Positions 1 to 12,096 of a stretch of 64,000 bases of DNA are shown here, in pieces; position 1 is the stretch's first letter; every line of letters begins with the position of its first letter. The notes below the pieces were generated by a model. That model saw only the letters and a program-made list of their open reading frames with translations, had not been told where the DNA came from and did no database searches. The stretch lies in contig WPIO01000035.1 of the NCBI GenBank assembly GCA_009760855.2, forward strand, positions 1,026,501-1,090,500, in the 5' to 3' direction. The position numbers were made by a program, and so were the translations under genes. This DNA is from Cristatella mucedo. Taxonomy: Eukaryota > Bryozoa > Phylactolaemata > Cristatellidae.

Positions 1-671
1 ATAGCAAGGATCGTCGGTGGTTGGCTTTCCAGAGTCTCCGTAGCTTCAGTGACTTCTGATCTCTGCATTTCAACCTTACCACCAGCCAATTGAATATCGT
101 TGTGCATTTTTCATTGCTTAGAAATCCTTAAGCTCTGAGTAGCAGCCCAAAAGATGCTGATCCGCCCTCAGTTTCATTGGGCTTCTCTTTATCAGCAGAG
201 TAGGTGCAGCTTCAGCCAGTCACCTGGAGCAGAAACAGCTGCAGCTGCCTGCATGCAGTTTTGCTTATGGGATAGAATGGCCTTTGGGGGATACTAAGAG
301 TAAAAACAGTTTGCCTCCTGCAAGATGCAAACATGAAACATTTGATCGTGTGATCCCTGCTATTATCATTGAGCTTAGAGGCTTTTGGTTGTGCCACTCA
401 AAAGACTTGGCTTTAAAGCACTCAGGCCTTTTAGAAAGGTGACTACTTACCTGAGTTGAATTGTTAAGTGTTGCTGACTTCTCGTCTAGCCTCCTGCATA
501 AGTCTGCACTCAACCATGCTAGCAGATACATAGTTTTGATAGCAGTCACCTATCGCCGGCGCTGTTTGTGTTGTGTTACTGCTCTTGGTTTATATCAGCT
601 AACTGTTTTAGCAGCATGAGTGTAGCTGTTGTGACTGCTTGCTGTAGAAACTGCCCCTGGAGAATTTTCAG
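1..671. other. No gene recognised; probable intron
   Basis: No coding stretch or repeat family could be recognised here. It ends in a polypyrimidine-AG acceptor at 670-671 that leads into the exon at 672, so it is read as intron or intergenic sequence. The short open frames on the minus strand have no recognisable motif. Confidence 0.4.
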
Positions 672-812
672 TACTCGGCAGATATGGAGCAGCCAGAACT
701 CGTGCTGAATTGGAAGGCTTCAAAAGAGGTCAGATTGTTGCAGCAGAAGATCAAGGTTCTTGTTATGGTAGACTGTATTCTCCAGTCAGATGATAGGCCT
801 CTAAAGTGGAAT
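672..812 (+). CDS. DIS3L2: Probable C-terminal exon of a DIS3L2-like exoribonuclease
   Basis: A 141-nt open segment (47 codons, phase 0) is bounded by a TTTTCAG acceptor and an AAT|GTAAGT donor. It contains PELVLNW followed by QQKIKVLVMVDCILQS and LKW. This matches the S1-like C-terminal end of DIS3L2, where PEL-x-L-x-W is followed by QQ and then an alternating hydrophobic strand. DIS3L2 is a cytoplasmic 3'-5' exonuclease that degrades uridylated RNAs; this end belongs to an RNA-binding beta barrel, not the catalytic RNB domain. The neighbouring exons were not found upstream within the window, and the next exon downstream was not recognised. RNB exons of the same family lie 38 kb downstream on the same strand, which is the wrong order for a single gene. 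The family call rests on a short match. Confidence 0.5.
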
Positions 813-1574
813 GTAAGTCTGCCTACTCTATTTTCAACCTCTCTTTCTTCCTGTTGTTTTTATATATGTACGTAGTGCCCGGTATAGGTGAGCACGGCTA
901 CCAAACACATGGCTTAAACATGCTTATAAAGAGAACATATTTTTATTTGTATAGACATGTCATTTCTCGGAGTATTAATGCCTTGACTGCTCTTTTGGGG
1001 CTGGGCTTAGTGCTATAGAAAATCAGAATAGTTTAGGGCGAAGATCAAGATGCAAATTCTTGGTAGCAGGTTGCTTCAGTTCAGTGCTCATGCTGTGTTT
1101 ATAAAGGTGTCTCTCTTAATTTCTCCACTCGCGTAGTTAAACTTTGTGGGTACGGTGTTTACCACGGCAAGCTGATACAGCGATCAGCTGTTGATGTGCA
1201 TGGATAGTGTCCAGATCAAATGAGAAACAAACAAATGACACAGTTAACGCAGAATAATCAGTTTAAAGAAAAGTAGTATAGTCATTTGTGTGTGTGAGCA
1301 TGTGTGCATGCATGTGTGTACAGCAGTGACCGGACATGCAGGTAGCCCATTTCGAACATCTTTGTCTTTACTGAAACCTATTAACCCGAAGGACTGTCAA
1401 GCAAAACCACTTGTCCGAAGTAATATCAAGGGCCAATAGATGCGCTTTGTTCTCGACAGGTTGTTGGCACCCCTAAAAACACTGTGCATGCACTGATTAT
1501 TCTGCAGACCGTACCTGACTGCCATGAAGCACTCAGCTTCGAAGAAGCACTGGGAAAGAGTGACAATAATAATA
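813..1574. other. No gene recognised
   Basis: Probable intron following the exon at 672-812. It includes a short TG-rich stretch near 1288-1320. Nothing else could be supported. Confidence 0.4.
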
Positions 1575-2040
1575 GTAATAATAATAATAATGTGTTTCTA
1601 TGATCCCCTCGAGATCTGTCGCCTTCCATCTCATTCTAAGCACTTTATATATTCTGTAAAGCAGGCATAATCAAATGATTAGTGGTAATAGGCACAATGT
1701 CAACAATCATAGCATGGTTAGAGGTGACGTGCACTGTGTCAACATGTAAAGTATAGTTATTAATAGCATGCATAGTAGCAGCATAAACACACACATATAG
1801 GTCAAATCACCAGGACTCACTAAATGCTGTGATAAACATGTGCATTTTTAGCTTCTTGTTAAATGCTGTTAAGTCAGGGGATGTCCTGACAAACGTCAGT
1901 CAGGATTGAGTTTCAGGCTGGGAACATACGAACTAAAGGCACTGTCTCCAAAGGATTTTAGGTATGTACGAGGTATTGCTGAAATATTTGAGAAGAAATT
2001 TAGAGAAGATACTCATAAAATTGGTTTGGCAATTTAATAT
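1575..2040 (-). mobile_element. L2-like LINE 3' fragment
   Basis: Reads antisense as the 3' untranslated end of the LINE family seen repeatedly here. An (AAT)n tail at 1570-1590 is followed by the diagnostic 3' region with GCATG/GTCAAC spacers and the reverse of the C-terminal coding end near 1870-1980. It is diverged from the better copies and has no open frame of its own. Confidence 0.65.
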
Positions 2041-2130
2041 TTGTTTATGGTACCTTTCAAAAGACTAGGTTGTTAGAAATGGGATCGGAAGTTCTGATGA
2101 CTTCCTCATAAAAGAGAAACTGATTATGCA

Positions 2131-3420
2131 ATAATAATAATAATGCACTTGATGAAGCACCCTCAGAAAACTCAATCTCTTCCTTGGCGCTTTATGTTTG
2201 CTGCAAAGGGAAACGCTATTGACTCGTGAGTAATATCATGCTTGATAAACAACATGAACAACGTGGTTAGGGGTGACATGCATAGGGTACGCATGCAAGT
2301 GTGGTTAGTGGCAGCATGCAAATGTCAGCACGTATAAGCACATAAAGGACAAATCACCTGGACCCACTAAATGCTGTCCTAAATAGGTGTTTTTAAGTTC
2401 TTTTTTAATGTGGTCAAGTCAGGGAATGTTTTGACGCAAGTCTGGAGGGAGTTCCAGGCTTTGGGAGCATACGAACTAAATGCACGGTCTCCAAAGGATT
2501 TGAGGTTTGTACGAGGTAGTGGTAAACTGGTGGATTCTGAAAAGGGTGTGGTACGATGCTTGGCCTGGTGGGGGAGTAGATCTGAGAGATAGGCTGGAGC
2601 CAAAAATGAAGTGACCTAAAAGTGAGCGACAAAACTTTGAAGTGATCCGTTGCTTGACTGGTAGCCAGCGCAGGTCGGCGAGAAGTGGTGTGATGTGGCA
2701 ACTACGACGCTCACGACAGACAAGCCTAGCTGCAGAGTTTTGCACAAGCTGTAATCGCCTGATTGCACATGGCGGCGGCCAACAAGCAGCTAGTTACAGA
2801 AGTCAAGTCGGGATGTCACAAATGCATGGACCAACTTAGACGTGTTATCCTTATCTAAACAAGCCCGAATTTTTAGCAATGTTATGAAGCTGAAAGTAGG
2901 CAGATTTGACTGTAGAGCTGATATATTCGTCTAACGAGGGGTCACTTTGGAACTCGGCACCTAGATTTCGAGCTGATTCAAGAGAATGTATGCTGGCAGA
3001 GCCAATTTTGAGCATCAGCCTTTCCAATTTGTGAATCAACCCGGGTTTGCCCATAACTAGTAAGTTAGTCTTATCATCGTTTAGTTTTAGAAAATTAGCT
3101 GCCATCCATGTGCTGGTGTCATCAATACATGTAGCAAGTGAGTTGAGAGAATTTGAGGTGCTCGAAGGCTGGGAGGGATCAAAGGAAAGGTACAACTGAG
3201 TGCCATTCGCATAAAAGTGAAAGCCTAGTTTGTGCTTGGCAATCATATCAGCAAGAGGGAGAGTATAAACCGTGAAAAGAACCGGACCTAGCACAGAGCC
3301 CTGAGGTACTCCATATTTCAGAGGTACTTCAGATGATCTTTGTTCATTCACGTCGATACTCCGGAGTCTCCCACTGAGATACGATCTGAACCATTATAGA
3401 TGAATGATCTGAACCATTGT
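2131..3420 (-). mobile_element. L2-like LINE copy A, 5' truncated
   Basis: A minus-strand non-LTR retrotransposon remnant. The 3' tail is (AAT)n at 2131-2145, next to the family's typical end (a GCACTTGAT... CCCTCAGA...CTCAATCTC block). Reading leftward from 3351, the coding part runs from the RT motif [10 protein letters not shown] through the palm to the conserved C-terminal segments ([16 protein letters not shown]). It is split over several frames (2379-2603, 2476-2745, 2851-3351), so it is dead. Confidence 0.8.
2851..3351 (-). pseudogene. Reverse transcriptase fragment of LINE copy A
   Basis: A 166-residue open piece of a CR1/L2-group reverse transcriptase. [13 protein letters not shown] (RT motif 4) lies near residues 15-27. 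The palm motif that should read YADD is YANG, so both catalytic aspartates of the active-site pair are lost. It continues with WMAANFLKLNDDKT and the ARNLG segment typical of the family. The product would have been the enzyme for target-primed reverse transcription. The changed active site and broken frame show it is inactive. Confidence 0.8.
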
Positions 3421-3850
3421 AGATGAGAACCATTGTATGCTTACCAAATCTAATCCGAATGTAAAGTGAAAACAACATTTATACAAATGAAAAATTTACC
3501 GATCTTTGCATCGTTTGTGACTCGTATCCCAACTTAATAAACATTGATAGATCGAGTTAAATGTGCAAAGCTGAATTATCGCGACTTTTATAGAGCTTTT
3601 ACAGTGTAGCTTGAGGCCGTGTAAATTCCATAAGTTGGTTAATAATTCGCCCATCAGGGTGAAATTTTTAAATGCGAGTTTAGCACTGCTTTTTTTATAG
3701 ATTTCTAGAAGCATTTTATTTCGGTTGGATATATTTTGCTGTACATGTCCAGAATTGCAAAAAATGAAGCTCCTAGTTGTTGCATTTCACTCTGATACGT
3801 GAATTAATATCTGAGTTATGGAATTTGCAAGGCACGGCGCTACACTTGAA
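3421..3850. other. Unclassified sequence between two LINE copies
   Basis: This segment separates copy A from copy B. It holds a 72-codon minus-strand frame (3496-3714) with no recognisable motif. It may be old flanking DNA or diverged LINE sequence. Confidence 0.3.
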
Positions 3851-4035
3851 AAAGTGAATGACGGAACCTTGAAGTCGGCCTGATTGGGAGTCAGTGTAGG
3901 TCGGCAAGAAGTTGTGTTGTGTGGTAGCTGCAGCACTCACTACAGACAAGCCTAGCTGAAGAGCTTTGCCAAAACTGCAAGCACCCGTTGCACACATGCT
4001 TGCAGAGCCGATTTTGAACGCTAAGCTTTCCATTT

Positions 4036-4317
4036 TCAAGTCACACTGGGTTTGTCTATAACTAGAAAGTTGGTTTTATCATCATTCAATTTATGAAAGT
4101 TTACTGCCATCCATGTGCGTATATCATCAATACATGCAGCAAGGGACTTGAGTGAATTTGACGTGCTGAAGGACTGGGATGGATCATGGCAAAGATACAG
4201 CTGAGTGTCATCTGCATGGAAATTGAAGCCAAGATTGTGCCTGGCAATCATATCGACAAGATGGAGAGTATAAACCATGAAAAGAACTGGACCAAGCACA
4301 GATCCCCGATGGACCAC
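4036..4317 (-). pseudogene. Reverse transcriptase palm fragment of LINE copy B
   Basis: This open piece contains SVLGPVLF, then HADDTQLYL where the family normally has YADDTQLYL, then WMAVNFHKLNDDKT. The aspartate pair is kept but the preceding tyrosine is histidine. The upstream frame at 4384-4566 carries the AFDTIDHQVL motif, separated by stops. It is a decayed non-LTR reverse transcriptase with no complete ORF. Confidence 0.75.
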
Positions 4318-5099
4318 ATATTTCAGAGGCTCCTCGGGTGATCATTGTCCATTGACATCATTACCCTGGAGTCTCCCACTGAGTTAGGACCTGAACCGTT
4401 GCAATGCAGTACCAGTGATGCCCAGACGAGTTGAGAGATGCTCAACAAGGACTTGGTGATCGATAGTATCGAAAGCTGCCGAAAGATCGAGCAAACCAAG
4501 TAGAGATACTCTACTTAAGTCTGCATTCCTGATAAGGTATGTTGGGATTGTGATGTGAGAGTGCATACCCGAAGAGTGCTAAGGTTGAGTGGTACGATCT
4601 ACAGTAGTCCTCGAGTGCCTGTCGATGGACAGTCAGTCTTGATCTTGTGTTATGCTCTTTTAAGCTTTCACATAGTAGACCTAGCTAGCTTAATGTCTGC
4701 AGTAAACCATCTGGGCGTGGGCCCACAGTACGCTTAGTCAGTGGTGCAAACTCATTGAGCATGTCAACGAGTGTCGTGTTGTAGCAATCTACCAATGATG
4801 ACAGGTCGGAAGGGAGATCGAGCATCAGAGGCGAAGCAGATATTCTCGCACGGACAGCATCGTTGTCATGGGTCTTGAGGTTTTGCAATTCACGTGTGAT
4901 TTCAGTTGACCAGGAGGTCACACGTTGTAGACCGAATGAGATATGCTAGTGGTCACATAAGCAGAATTTGGTAATAATTGGTGATGATAGCATGCAGTTG
5001 TAGGAGACGATTTGGTCAAATGTGTGACCCTCGGTGTGTGTAGGGCCATGCACATGAGCCACGAGAGACAATGGATTAGCTCATGCACTTCTGTCCTGA

Positions 5100-5412
5100 A
5101 GGCGTCAGATCAGTAATCAAAATGAATGTTGAAATCCCCCATTATGAGGGATCGATTTTTCTCACACAATCGAAATGAGATCAGATAAATCGGAGATAAA
5201 GGAGAACTCGGTACCTAGGGGGTGTGATAGACTACGACCACCATGGGTAGCTTGTTGTTGGGTGAACTCAAAACAGTAGATTCGAAAGACTGCTTTGAGT
5301 GGACTGCGAATGGCTTGAAATTGATGAATGAGAGTGTAATAATGGCAAATCCGCCTCCAGTTTTGATTGATCTAGGGGTGTGAAAGAAGGAGAAGCCTGT
5401 CGGGAGTTGCAT
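5100..5412 (-). pseudogene. AP-endonuclease-like fragment of LINE copy B
   Basis: The minus-strand frame starting at 5412 contains KTGGGFAI and, near its end, FESTVLSSP and VVVVYHTP. These correspond to the GGG-A-I and strand-forming VVxVYRPP segments of LINE endonucleases. In a following frame, near 5115-5150, MGDFNIHFD gives the catalytic GDFN motif. The endonuclease nicks target DNA to prime reverse transcription. Frames are interrupted between these motifs. Confidence 0.75.
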
Positions 5413-5989
5413 AGTTAATGGTTCGGCAGTTTATCGATTTTAGCCAGATTTCAGTCTCGGCGAGCAGGTCGAGGCGTTTTTCAGAAAGGTCATTTAATAA
5501 TAGGGGTTTATTGCACATTGAGTGAGAATTTCACTAAAAAGCAACACGTTTGGCCGCCGGAGTTATAGCAGGCCTGGTGACCACTAAGTTACGGAGATTC
5601 ACAGCAACGCATGAGGGAACTGGACAATACTAGGAATACGATATGAGCGGGTTCCCAGCTTGAAGCCCTCCCCTCAGCCAAACGAGCAGGTTCTCAACTC
5701 ACGGTCGCCCGCGTCGAGTCTGGGGCGTTTTTGTTAATGCATAATTCAGGGACCTTAACAACTTCCATTAACTTGTAGGAGTGGATTTGAAATTTGAACG
5801 GTGATTACGAAACGATAATAGGTACGCATGGTTATAACTAGTAAGCAGGTTTCCAGCTGCAGCATATCTAGTGTCACAAGTGTGGTGGACCCATATCCAA
5901 GTGGTAAGCTCTTGGATGTCCATATCGGTTTCCATTTACGATGTTCACAAGAATTTTGATTTTTGGAAGAGAATTCTGCAACAAACAAG

Positions 5990-6230
5990 AAGCGCTAGTA
6001 GCACTTCTGTCAGGAGGCGCCATTGGACCTGAACTATTGCAGTAGAATGCCAGTAATGCCCGTGCGGGATAAGAGGTGTTCAAAAAGGACCTGGTGATCA
6101 ATCGTATTAAACGCTTTCAAAAGATCAAGCAAAACAGAGAGACTTTGCCTAAGTCTGCATTCTTGAAAAGTGTGCCACTGAAGATATTCCCGGTCTGGAG
6201 CAGGATGAATCATTATATTCTTGCCTTATC
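5990..6230 (-). mobile_element. L2-like LINE RT fragment
   Basis: The stretch around 6025-6160 is the reverse complement of the RT segment encoding the family's TIDHQVL region and closely matches 4385-4500 in copy B. It is a short dead fragment without tail or open frame. Confidence 0.6.
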
Positions 6231-9200
6231 TGTATGCTGTAATTATAATCCCATGAAGCAGCTCCTACCGTTTGTTTACCCATGGACTGCTTTTCCCAAA
6301 ACAAGCCCAGCTATTATGATTCTTATTTGCATCAATGTTCATCGGTTGTGATTGATAGTACCATTGGTTGCTAGCTCAAAGTTTGCTGCTTTCACGGTCG
6401 TAGTCAGTTTGGTCTGGGTTTAGCTAAATATTCCTCTCGAGCAGACATTTCCTTTGAAGAAACCTCAAAAGTTGAATAGCTTGTTTCGATAGTATAAAAG
6501 CCAATCCCGTGCATTTAGAATTAAGGACTGACTATTGTTGCTATCTCGATATGTTGTCGGCATGCAACAGTGTATTCATCGAAACCCGACAATGTTACTT
6601 CGGATGAAAAAAGCCAGTTTGGATTCATTAGCTCTTGTGTTTGATGGTACTCCGACTGAACTATTATACTTGCAGTTTCTTGAGAAATCCCCAGTACAAC
6701 TCTCTCGCTATCTTGACAAAAAATAAGATCTGTTATTTTTGCATCGACTTTAACGACGTGCTATCGTTTGCCACTGACATAGCAAGCTGCATTCTAAAAA
6801 CCTTCCATGCTGTTTTTTTCAGGGCCTAGTGCACTGTGCATATTTTAATATCGTATTGGAGAGCCTAACATATCCATGCTGTTCATAACATATCCATGGT
6901 GTTAAAACGCTTAGGCGTCTTAAAAAGCGTTTTTGCACTGGATTTTTTGCTTCAGATGCTGTGGTGGGAAGATGTTTGCAAAACCTGTGGTGCATCAAAC
7001 ATTTTTATTTTACTTCATATGGTGCAGTGTCATTAGGATGTGAATATCAGTGAAACTGTTATGAAATGGATCAGAAGAAAGACTTCTGATTCGTTTGCAA
7101 AACCATTCCAACTTGTCAAGAATGCATGCATCCATGTTGTATGCAGTTTGTTGCAAGACAGAAAACTTGGAAAATCACTTTAATCCTATCACGCAAAAAA
7201 AAGTATTATAGAGGTGTGAGCCCAACAATTGTTGTTGCTGCCTCGTGAAAATGGGATTGTGGAATAGACCTGTGGATCTTAGGCCAGTACCAATTTCTGT
7301 ATTTGCTAAAGTATATGCCGTCTAACATTAGCTACGAGATATTTGTTAAGGATTGTGGGAGCTCAGTGTTTCTGGCCTGTTCCTTATGCCCAGATTTCGG
7401 TCAAGCATGGTAACGTTAACTTTGAGCGACAGCTTTATTTATATGCACGATTGGTTAGCCGGCAACTAACATTGTCCTGAGTGCCTCAGTATAGTTCACC
7501 CCCTATATACCTGAGTATATTAGCACCTCGATATTTGAAACCAATTACTAAACTTTATATATGAAACTTCGTCACTCGTGAGCATTAGAATGATCACTTA
7601 TTTTACTGTTAAAAAATAAATTTAGAACCTTGTCATAATTCTGTCTGATTGTTATATTTTTGGCATTAACTGTCGACTTTTTTGTGAACATTGTGAGCAT
7701 ATTTTGTAATGGTTTTGGAATGTATGCTCAGGTTTCGGCTTCAATAGAAGATTCATTCTTGCCGTAACTGGCTGACTTAAGAAGATTGATATGCAAGCAG
7801 TGAGGTAACGTGAGCACAGAAATCACAATATGTTTTAAAAACACGTGACACTCTTTGGAGGGGAGATGCACACAGAAGAAAGACGTGTCGTCATTATGCG
7901 GCTTTGCACTTGAAACCTAGCAGATGTCGTTCGTTGCTGCCCCCCAGCATGCACCGTTAGCCGATTTAGAGACGATTTGGGGAAAGCAGTACAGTGAATA
8001 CTTAGCTGGACTCTCGATGCTGTCGAGTCACTCTTCTCCAACTCAAGCCAGACTGGTGCTTGGGACCCGAATGGTTGTACATTGCAACTCCCAATGATTT
8101 ATGCAAGTGCTGCAAGTAGGATGAAAGCCAGTGGGGTTCTTCTGTCGCTATATTGGTATACTCTTGAATTAGCTGGACTTTACTTAAAAGTGGAATGTGA
8201 CCGAATCGCTCATTTAACAAGAATATCTCCTAACTCATACACTAATTGCACTGAACGCGCTCTAACCTTGTGTTCACATGCTATGTCCTATTTTAATGTA
8301 AGCACTTCTAGATCGCCTATTTGATTGATTTTACTCAATGAATGCTGACCTGACATGGACTGTACATTTTCTTGCAGGTAACAATCAAGCCGCCTAGTTC
8401 ATAGAACCGAAACTGTCTTCGACGAGAGAATGGTAGTACACGGAAGGATCTTGAGTGGCACCTGCTTTTCATGTGAACTAATCAGAATGCTGCACTTTGT
8501 AGTTCGACTCTTCATTCAGAACTCGATGGCAATCACTTTTGGGTGGCAGGTGACCACACGGGTACTCATTTTTGCACCAGAAAAATTACGTGCTAATTTC
8601 CTGATCGGAAGCATCATTTATCATGACCCTAGCACTACCTGTCTGTGAACTATTGCTCAGCCTATTGTTTTTGTGAAGCAGGTGAAAACTCGTAGTCGCA
8701 TTCGGTGCCTGTGGTGCATGCAGTGTGGATCATCTCAAGATACGTACGGTGTAATTGCCGTTATGCTGGTCTTTCGTGTTACAACTTGCATTAAAGCTGT
8801 GGCTGCCTTTTGACAGCACGTTTTATCTTATTTTGGATAGCAGCTACTTATTTGCACCGGCTTGTCAATTATGTACTTGAACGTAATCAACTGCCGACTT
8901 TACCATGGTGGAAGTATGAGTGTGGCAGCCTAATGCTTTTGAACTTCGGTTGATTGTGAGTGAACCCCGCCCGTCACATCTGTTAGGTCACCTTTGAGCT
9001 GTTCATTTTCCTGCTCTTATAGAAACTGCAATGACTTATAAATGAGCCTGTGACTACACGCTTGCCACATTAATGTTGAATTCAAAATCTGCATCGCTCG
9101 GTGTGCAATGTTTGCCATACTCTCTCTCAATCTCTATTTATCTTGACTGTCTCGGAGCAGCACCACCTCAAAAGTCGCAATTGGGACTAAGTGTGGCGCT

Positions 9201-10480
9201 GGACACATTCTGTATTATTGATTCGTTGGTACTGTGACCGTGTAGTTGGCTATGATTGATTATTACTGACAGGAGTTTGAAAAGTTGTATTACTGTGTCT
9301 AAACGTTTTGCAGCAGTCCAGCCAAGTATAAACAACACCGGATTTATGAGGGCCGTCGAAGTATTCTAATTCCCAGGATGTCAATGTAGCATCGTTTTGC
9401 CCTCGGCGTATTAATTTTTTAATAACCCAAAAGCTCAGCGAACTGCCATCGTGTGAGGTTAGTCCAGGCACAGCTTTCTTATGCGTTCAGCCAGCTGTAC
9501 ATCGCAAGTAAGGACTAGAAAAATTCGGTCTGTCGTGTTGTGGGGTTGTCAGCAGGTGAGGTCGAAGTAAAAGCATCACAGTCGATACCCGCAATACTTG
9601 TTTAATGCAACTGCAGTCATTAAATATTTGCGAAATAAAATGTCACCTTTGTTCAAGTAATTTGTCAGAGTTGCTATGATGCTTACAACCAAGAGTCCGT
9701 GTGAGAGTTTGGCGAAGTAGTGCCCACTGCGACAGTAAACGTATTTGCTGTCACTATATGTGCTACTGCTCAGGGGACTCGAAATAAAGGCAAGTAGCCT
9801 ATGCTGCAGAAACGATACAATAACAGACTTGCCATATGACACATTATAAATTAAACTAAGCTTCCGATCGATACTAGGCACTGTTATACATAAATAGTTG
9901 CAAAGATGAGCCTCTCGGAAGATTTGCTCCAACACTCGTAACAAGATGAACTTCTTTGCTAGGAATGTGCCTCCAAAGCGTAAATCTGCTGAGCCCACAG
10001 TCAACAATTTCTCGTCGCTTAAAGCTGCGTTTCCTCTGCAGACTTTCCTCATAAATGGGGACAGATTGTTGACCGATTTCTCCTAGATTTGGGCTACTAC
10101 ATCGCCTCATTTTGGGGGAGGAGCCAAGTCGGCAGACTCATTAAGGAGAATCTCCTTTTTGGCTCCTTGCTGGACCAGCCGACCAATCAAAAACCTTAGG
10201 GCACGTTACAAACATCCATTGCCAAAATGTAAATGGCTAACGTCCATGGGCTCGAGTAATGTTGAGGCATTCAGAGAAAGTCCTAGAGCATGAGAGGCTT
10301 ATTCGATATAGCCAAGTCTTGAGCTTTTTTTTACACTAGACATGCTATGCATCTGTTTATTAAATCTACCAACAAACTCGTAAGGCGAACTTTACTTAGC
10401 TTTATACACGCACACCTGTAACAGGGCACATTGCTTAGTATTGCACTTACCCGAAAAAGCTTTTTTATAGGATTATATTC
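6231..10480. other. Long stretch without recognised genes
   Basis: No family could be assigned on either strand. The longest open frame is on the minus strand at 9576-10052 (158 codons). It has several hydrophobic stretches but no motif I recognise and no supporting splice or promoter context. The stretch is best described as unannotated intron or intergenic DNA. Confidence 0.35.
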
Positions 10481-10484
10481 CTTT

Positions 10485-10780
10485 TAATAATCATAATAAT
10501 ACCCTCAACGAGTCTAGCGCCCTCAGAAAACTTAATCAAAAAAGGGAAATCGAATGGTTAGGGATAGCATGCGAAATGACAACAAGCATGACACGATGAA
10601 CAATAATTATAATACATTTGTATAACGCCCTCAGAGATTGAATCTCTTCCTAGGCACTTTACAAATGCCGTGTAGAAAGCATTACCAAATGATCGGTGGT
10701 AAAACCCGCAAGTAGCAGGCACAGTGTAAGCAAGTATATGCACACGAAGGACGAATCAAAAAGACCCACTAAAATCGACT
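10485..10780 (-). mobile_element. Two L2-like 3'-end fragments
   Basis: Two adjacent antisense 3' ends. One begins at the AAT-rich run near 10487 with a CCCTCAGAAAACTTAATC block; the other begins near 10596 with CCCTCAGAGATTGAATC and runs to about 10780. Both are non-coding and diverged. The gypsy LTR starts immediately to the right. Confidence 0.6.
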
Positions 10781-10792
10781 ACGATGCGTCCG

Positions 10793-11055
10793 TGCGGTGT
10801 GCACCTGCGGCTTCTGCTGTAATTAGCGAGGCGTGACTCTTATGCACACGCCTCACCTGTGGCCAACAGCCAAGCCACCGATGCAGCGAAGCGTCAGGCC
10901 ACATATGCCTGTTATATTTCGTGTCGTTGTTGCAATTAATCGGGTTCTCATATGTTTGCCGGGTGAGAGGAATAAAGGAGTCTCGTTTACCGCGAACGTA
11001 CGCCCGCTCTGTCTCCTTGTGACTCCCACTAGAACAGCCGCCGCTGGAGACACAA
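10793..11055 (+). repeat. 5' LTR of the Ty3/gypsy element
   Basis: This segment pairs with 24683-24947 over nearly its whole length. Shared blocks include TTAGCGAGGCG, CACGCCTCACCTGTGGCC, AAGCGTCAGGCCAC and GAGGAATAAAGGAG. The last contains an AATAAA polyadenylation signal inside the LTR. The boundary is inferred from the pair: it begins near TGCGGTGTGC and ends near CACAAC. The next bases, TGGGAGCAGAG, are in the usual place for a primer-binding site. The two LTRs differ by several substitutions and indels, so the insertion is old. No clear target-site duplication was found. Confidence 0.75.
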
Positions 11056-11109
11056 CTGGGAGCAGAGAATGGCTCCTGCAATGAAATATATATATAACGG
11101 TATATGACG

Positions 11110-11600
11110 GCCGATCGCCGCTCGACCTCTGGATCGAACGCTTTGATGCCTGCACGTCGGCAAACGGCTGGGACGAAGCATCTTGAACGAGCAAGGTACA
11201 AGCGTTTCTAGCGGGCGAGGCGCTCGTCGTATATCTGGAGCTGGAAAGCGGGAAGCGAACGAGAAAAGAAATAAAGGAAGTGTTAGAGGAGGCGTTCTCA
11301 CCAGAGGAGGGCCGTGGTGAGTACCTCCGTGACTTTGAAGGCCACGTCCTGCAGGACGGCGAGCCGGTGCGGAGCTTTATGTGCGACTTGAAACGCCTGC
11401 TCAGGCGAGCGATGCCAGACTTAAGCGACCTGCAAAAGAGTCGCTCCTGTACCATCATTTTTTAATGGACTGCCGGACAGTGTGGCCGCCACCATTAAGG
11501 CTTCACCGGACTGTACAACGCCAGCGTCCGCTCTGAAGTGAGCCATGGTTTTAATGGCAATGCAACGAGGGCGCGAACACTACCGTAGCATCCCTTGAGC
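11110..11600 (+). pseudogene. Ty3/gypsy gag, N-terminal half (broken)
   Basis: Downstream of the LTR, one frame reads a gag-type core: W-x-ERFDACTSANGW, then GEALVVYLELESG, then the segment starting LEEAFSPEEG and ending DLKRLLRRAMPDLSDLQ. These are typical of the capsid region of Ty3/gypsy Gag, which packages element RNA. A frame break lies around 11180 and a stop around 11464. The sequence stops matching gag at about 11600, where the AT-rich virus-like insertion begins. From about 11289 to 11600 it is repeated at 19221-19520. Confidence 0.75.
11289..11600 (+). repeat. Left copy of ~300-bp direct repeat flanking the virus-like element
   Basis: Begins GGCGTTCTCACCAGAGG and matches 19221-19520 in the same orientation with roughly a dozen or more differences. 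Both are gypsy gag sequence. The copies bracket the 7.6-kb AT-rich insertion. Confidence 0.8.
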
Positions 11601-11604
11601 CTTA

Positions 11605-12082
11605 ATGCTTCTAGCCTCAATACTTGCCAGTAATGCACCTGGAACTATCTATTCGATTGGTGATACGCTTGGTTTCAGTTCAAATCAGCAAGGTTCGTTT
11701 GATGAAGCAATGGTCGGTGGAACACCATATGAAGCTATAGAAAAAGCTATGTACTTCTCTGGAACATACAAAGCTTGGAACAAAATGCAACTGTCTGACA
11801 CCTCTGGCATGAGATTGGTAAGTGGTGATTGTGATATTGTTAATCCAGAAATGAATTACGTTGAATATAGAAAAGGATTCTTGAAACAATCATTATCTTT
11901 GTATAATAGATACTGATGATATAAATCCTGGAGAAAAAGTATATGTACATATTCCGAATGTCTTATTTCTTCCTACAAGAGGAGGCATCAATGCCATAAG
12001 TTCTATAGAAATAAATCTAACAGATCAAAATGAGAAAGCAGTAAGTATTATTACTGATGTTGTTGCTACAATAGAATTTTAA
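11605..12082 (+). pseudogene. Virus-like structural paralogue 1 (5' truncated, frame-broken)
   Basis: The first frame (11605-11916) holds LGFSSNQQGS, GTYKAWN and SGDCDIVNPEMN. The same order of motifs recurs in the next gene (LGFNSKLQG, GTYKAWN, SVDCDLVN), so the two are tandem paralogues. After a frame break near 11910 the sequence continues with FLPTRGGI and NLTDQN, matched by FLPSRI and SLSDQDGN in paralogue 2. The start of the gene is missing because the element begins here. The T/S-DQ-x-G/E-x segment near the end resembles a conserved C-terminal strand in virion-type proteins of invertebrate integrated viruses, but I cannot name the family with confidence. Confidence 0.5.
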
Positions 12083-12096
12083 AAAGAATATAAGAA

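Larger units (their letters stand above)
3870..5470 (-). mobile_element. L2-like LINE copy B with endonuclease and RT remnants
   Basis: A second minus-strand copy. From right to left it shows an AP-endonuclease part (5100-5412), a linker/finger region (4685-4921), an RT start with AAFDTIDHQVL (4384-4566), an RT palm (4036-4317) and a short C-terminal part near 3890-4030. It lacks the normal 3' tail, so it was truncated or joined there. Frames are broken throughout. Confidence 0.75.

Noticed and set aside
9576-10052. 158-codon minus-strand frame
   Set aside because: The length is notable, but there is no motif, no composition signal and no splice or promoter context.
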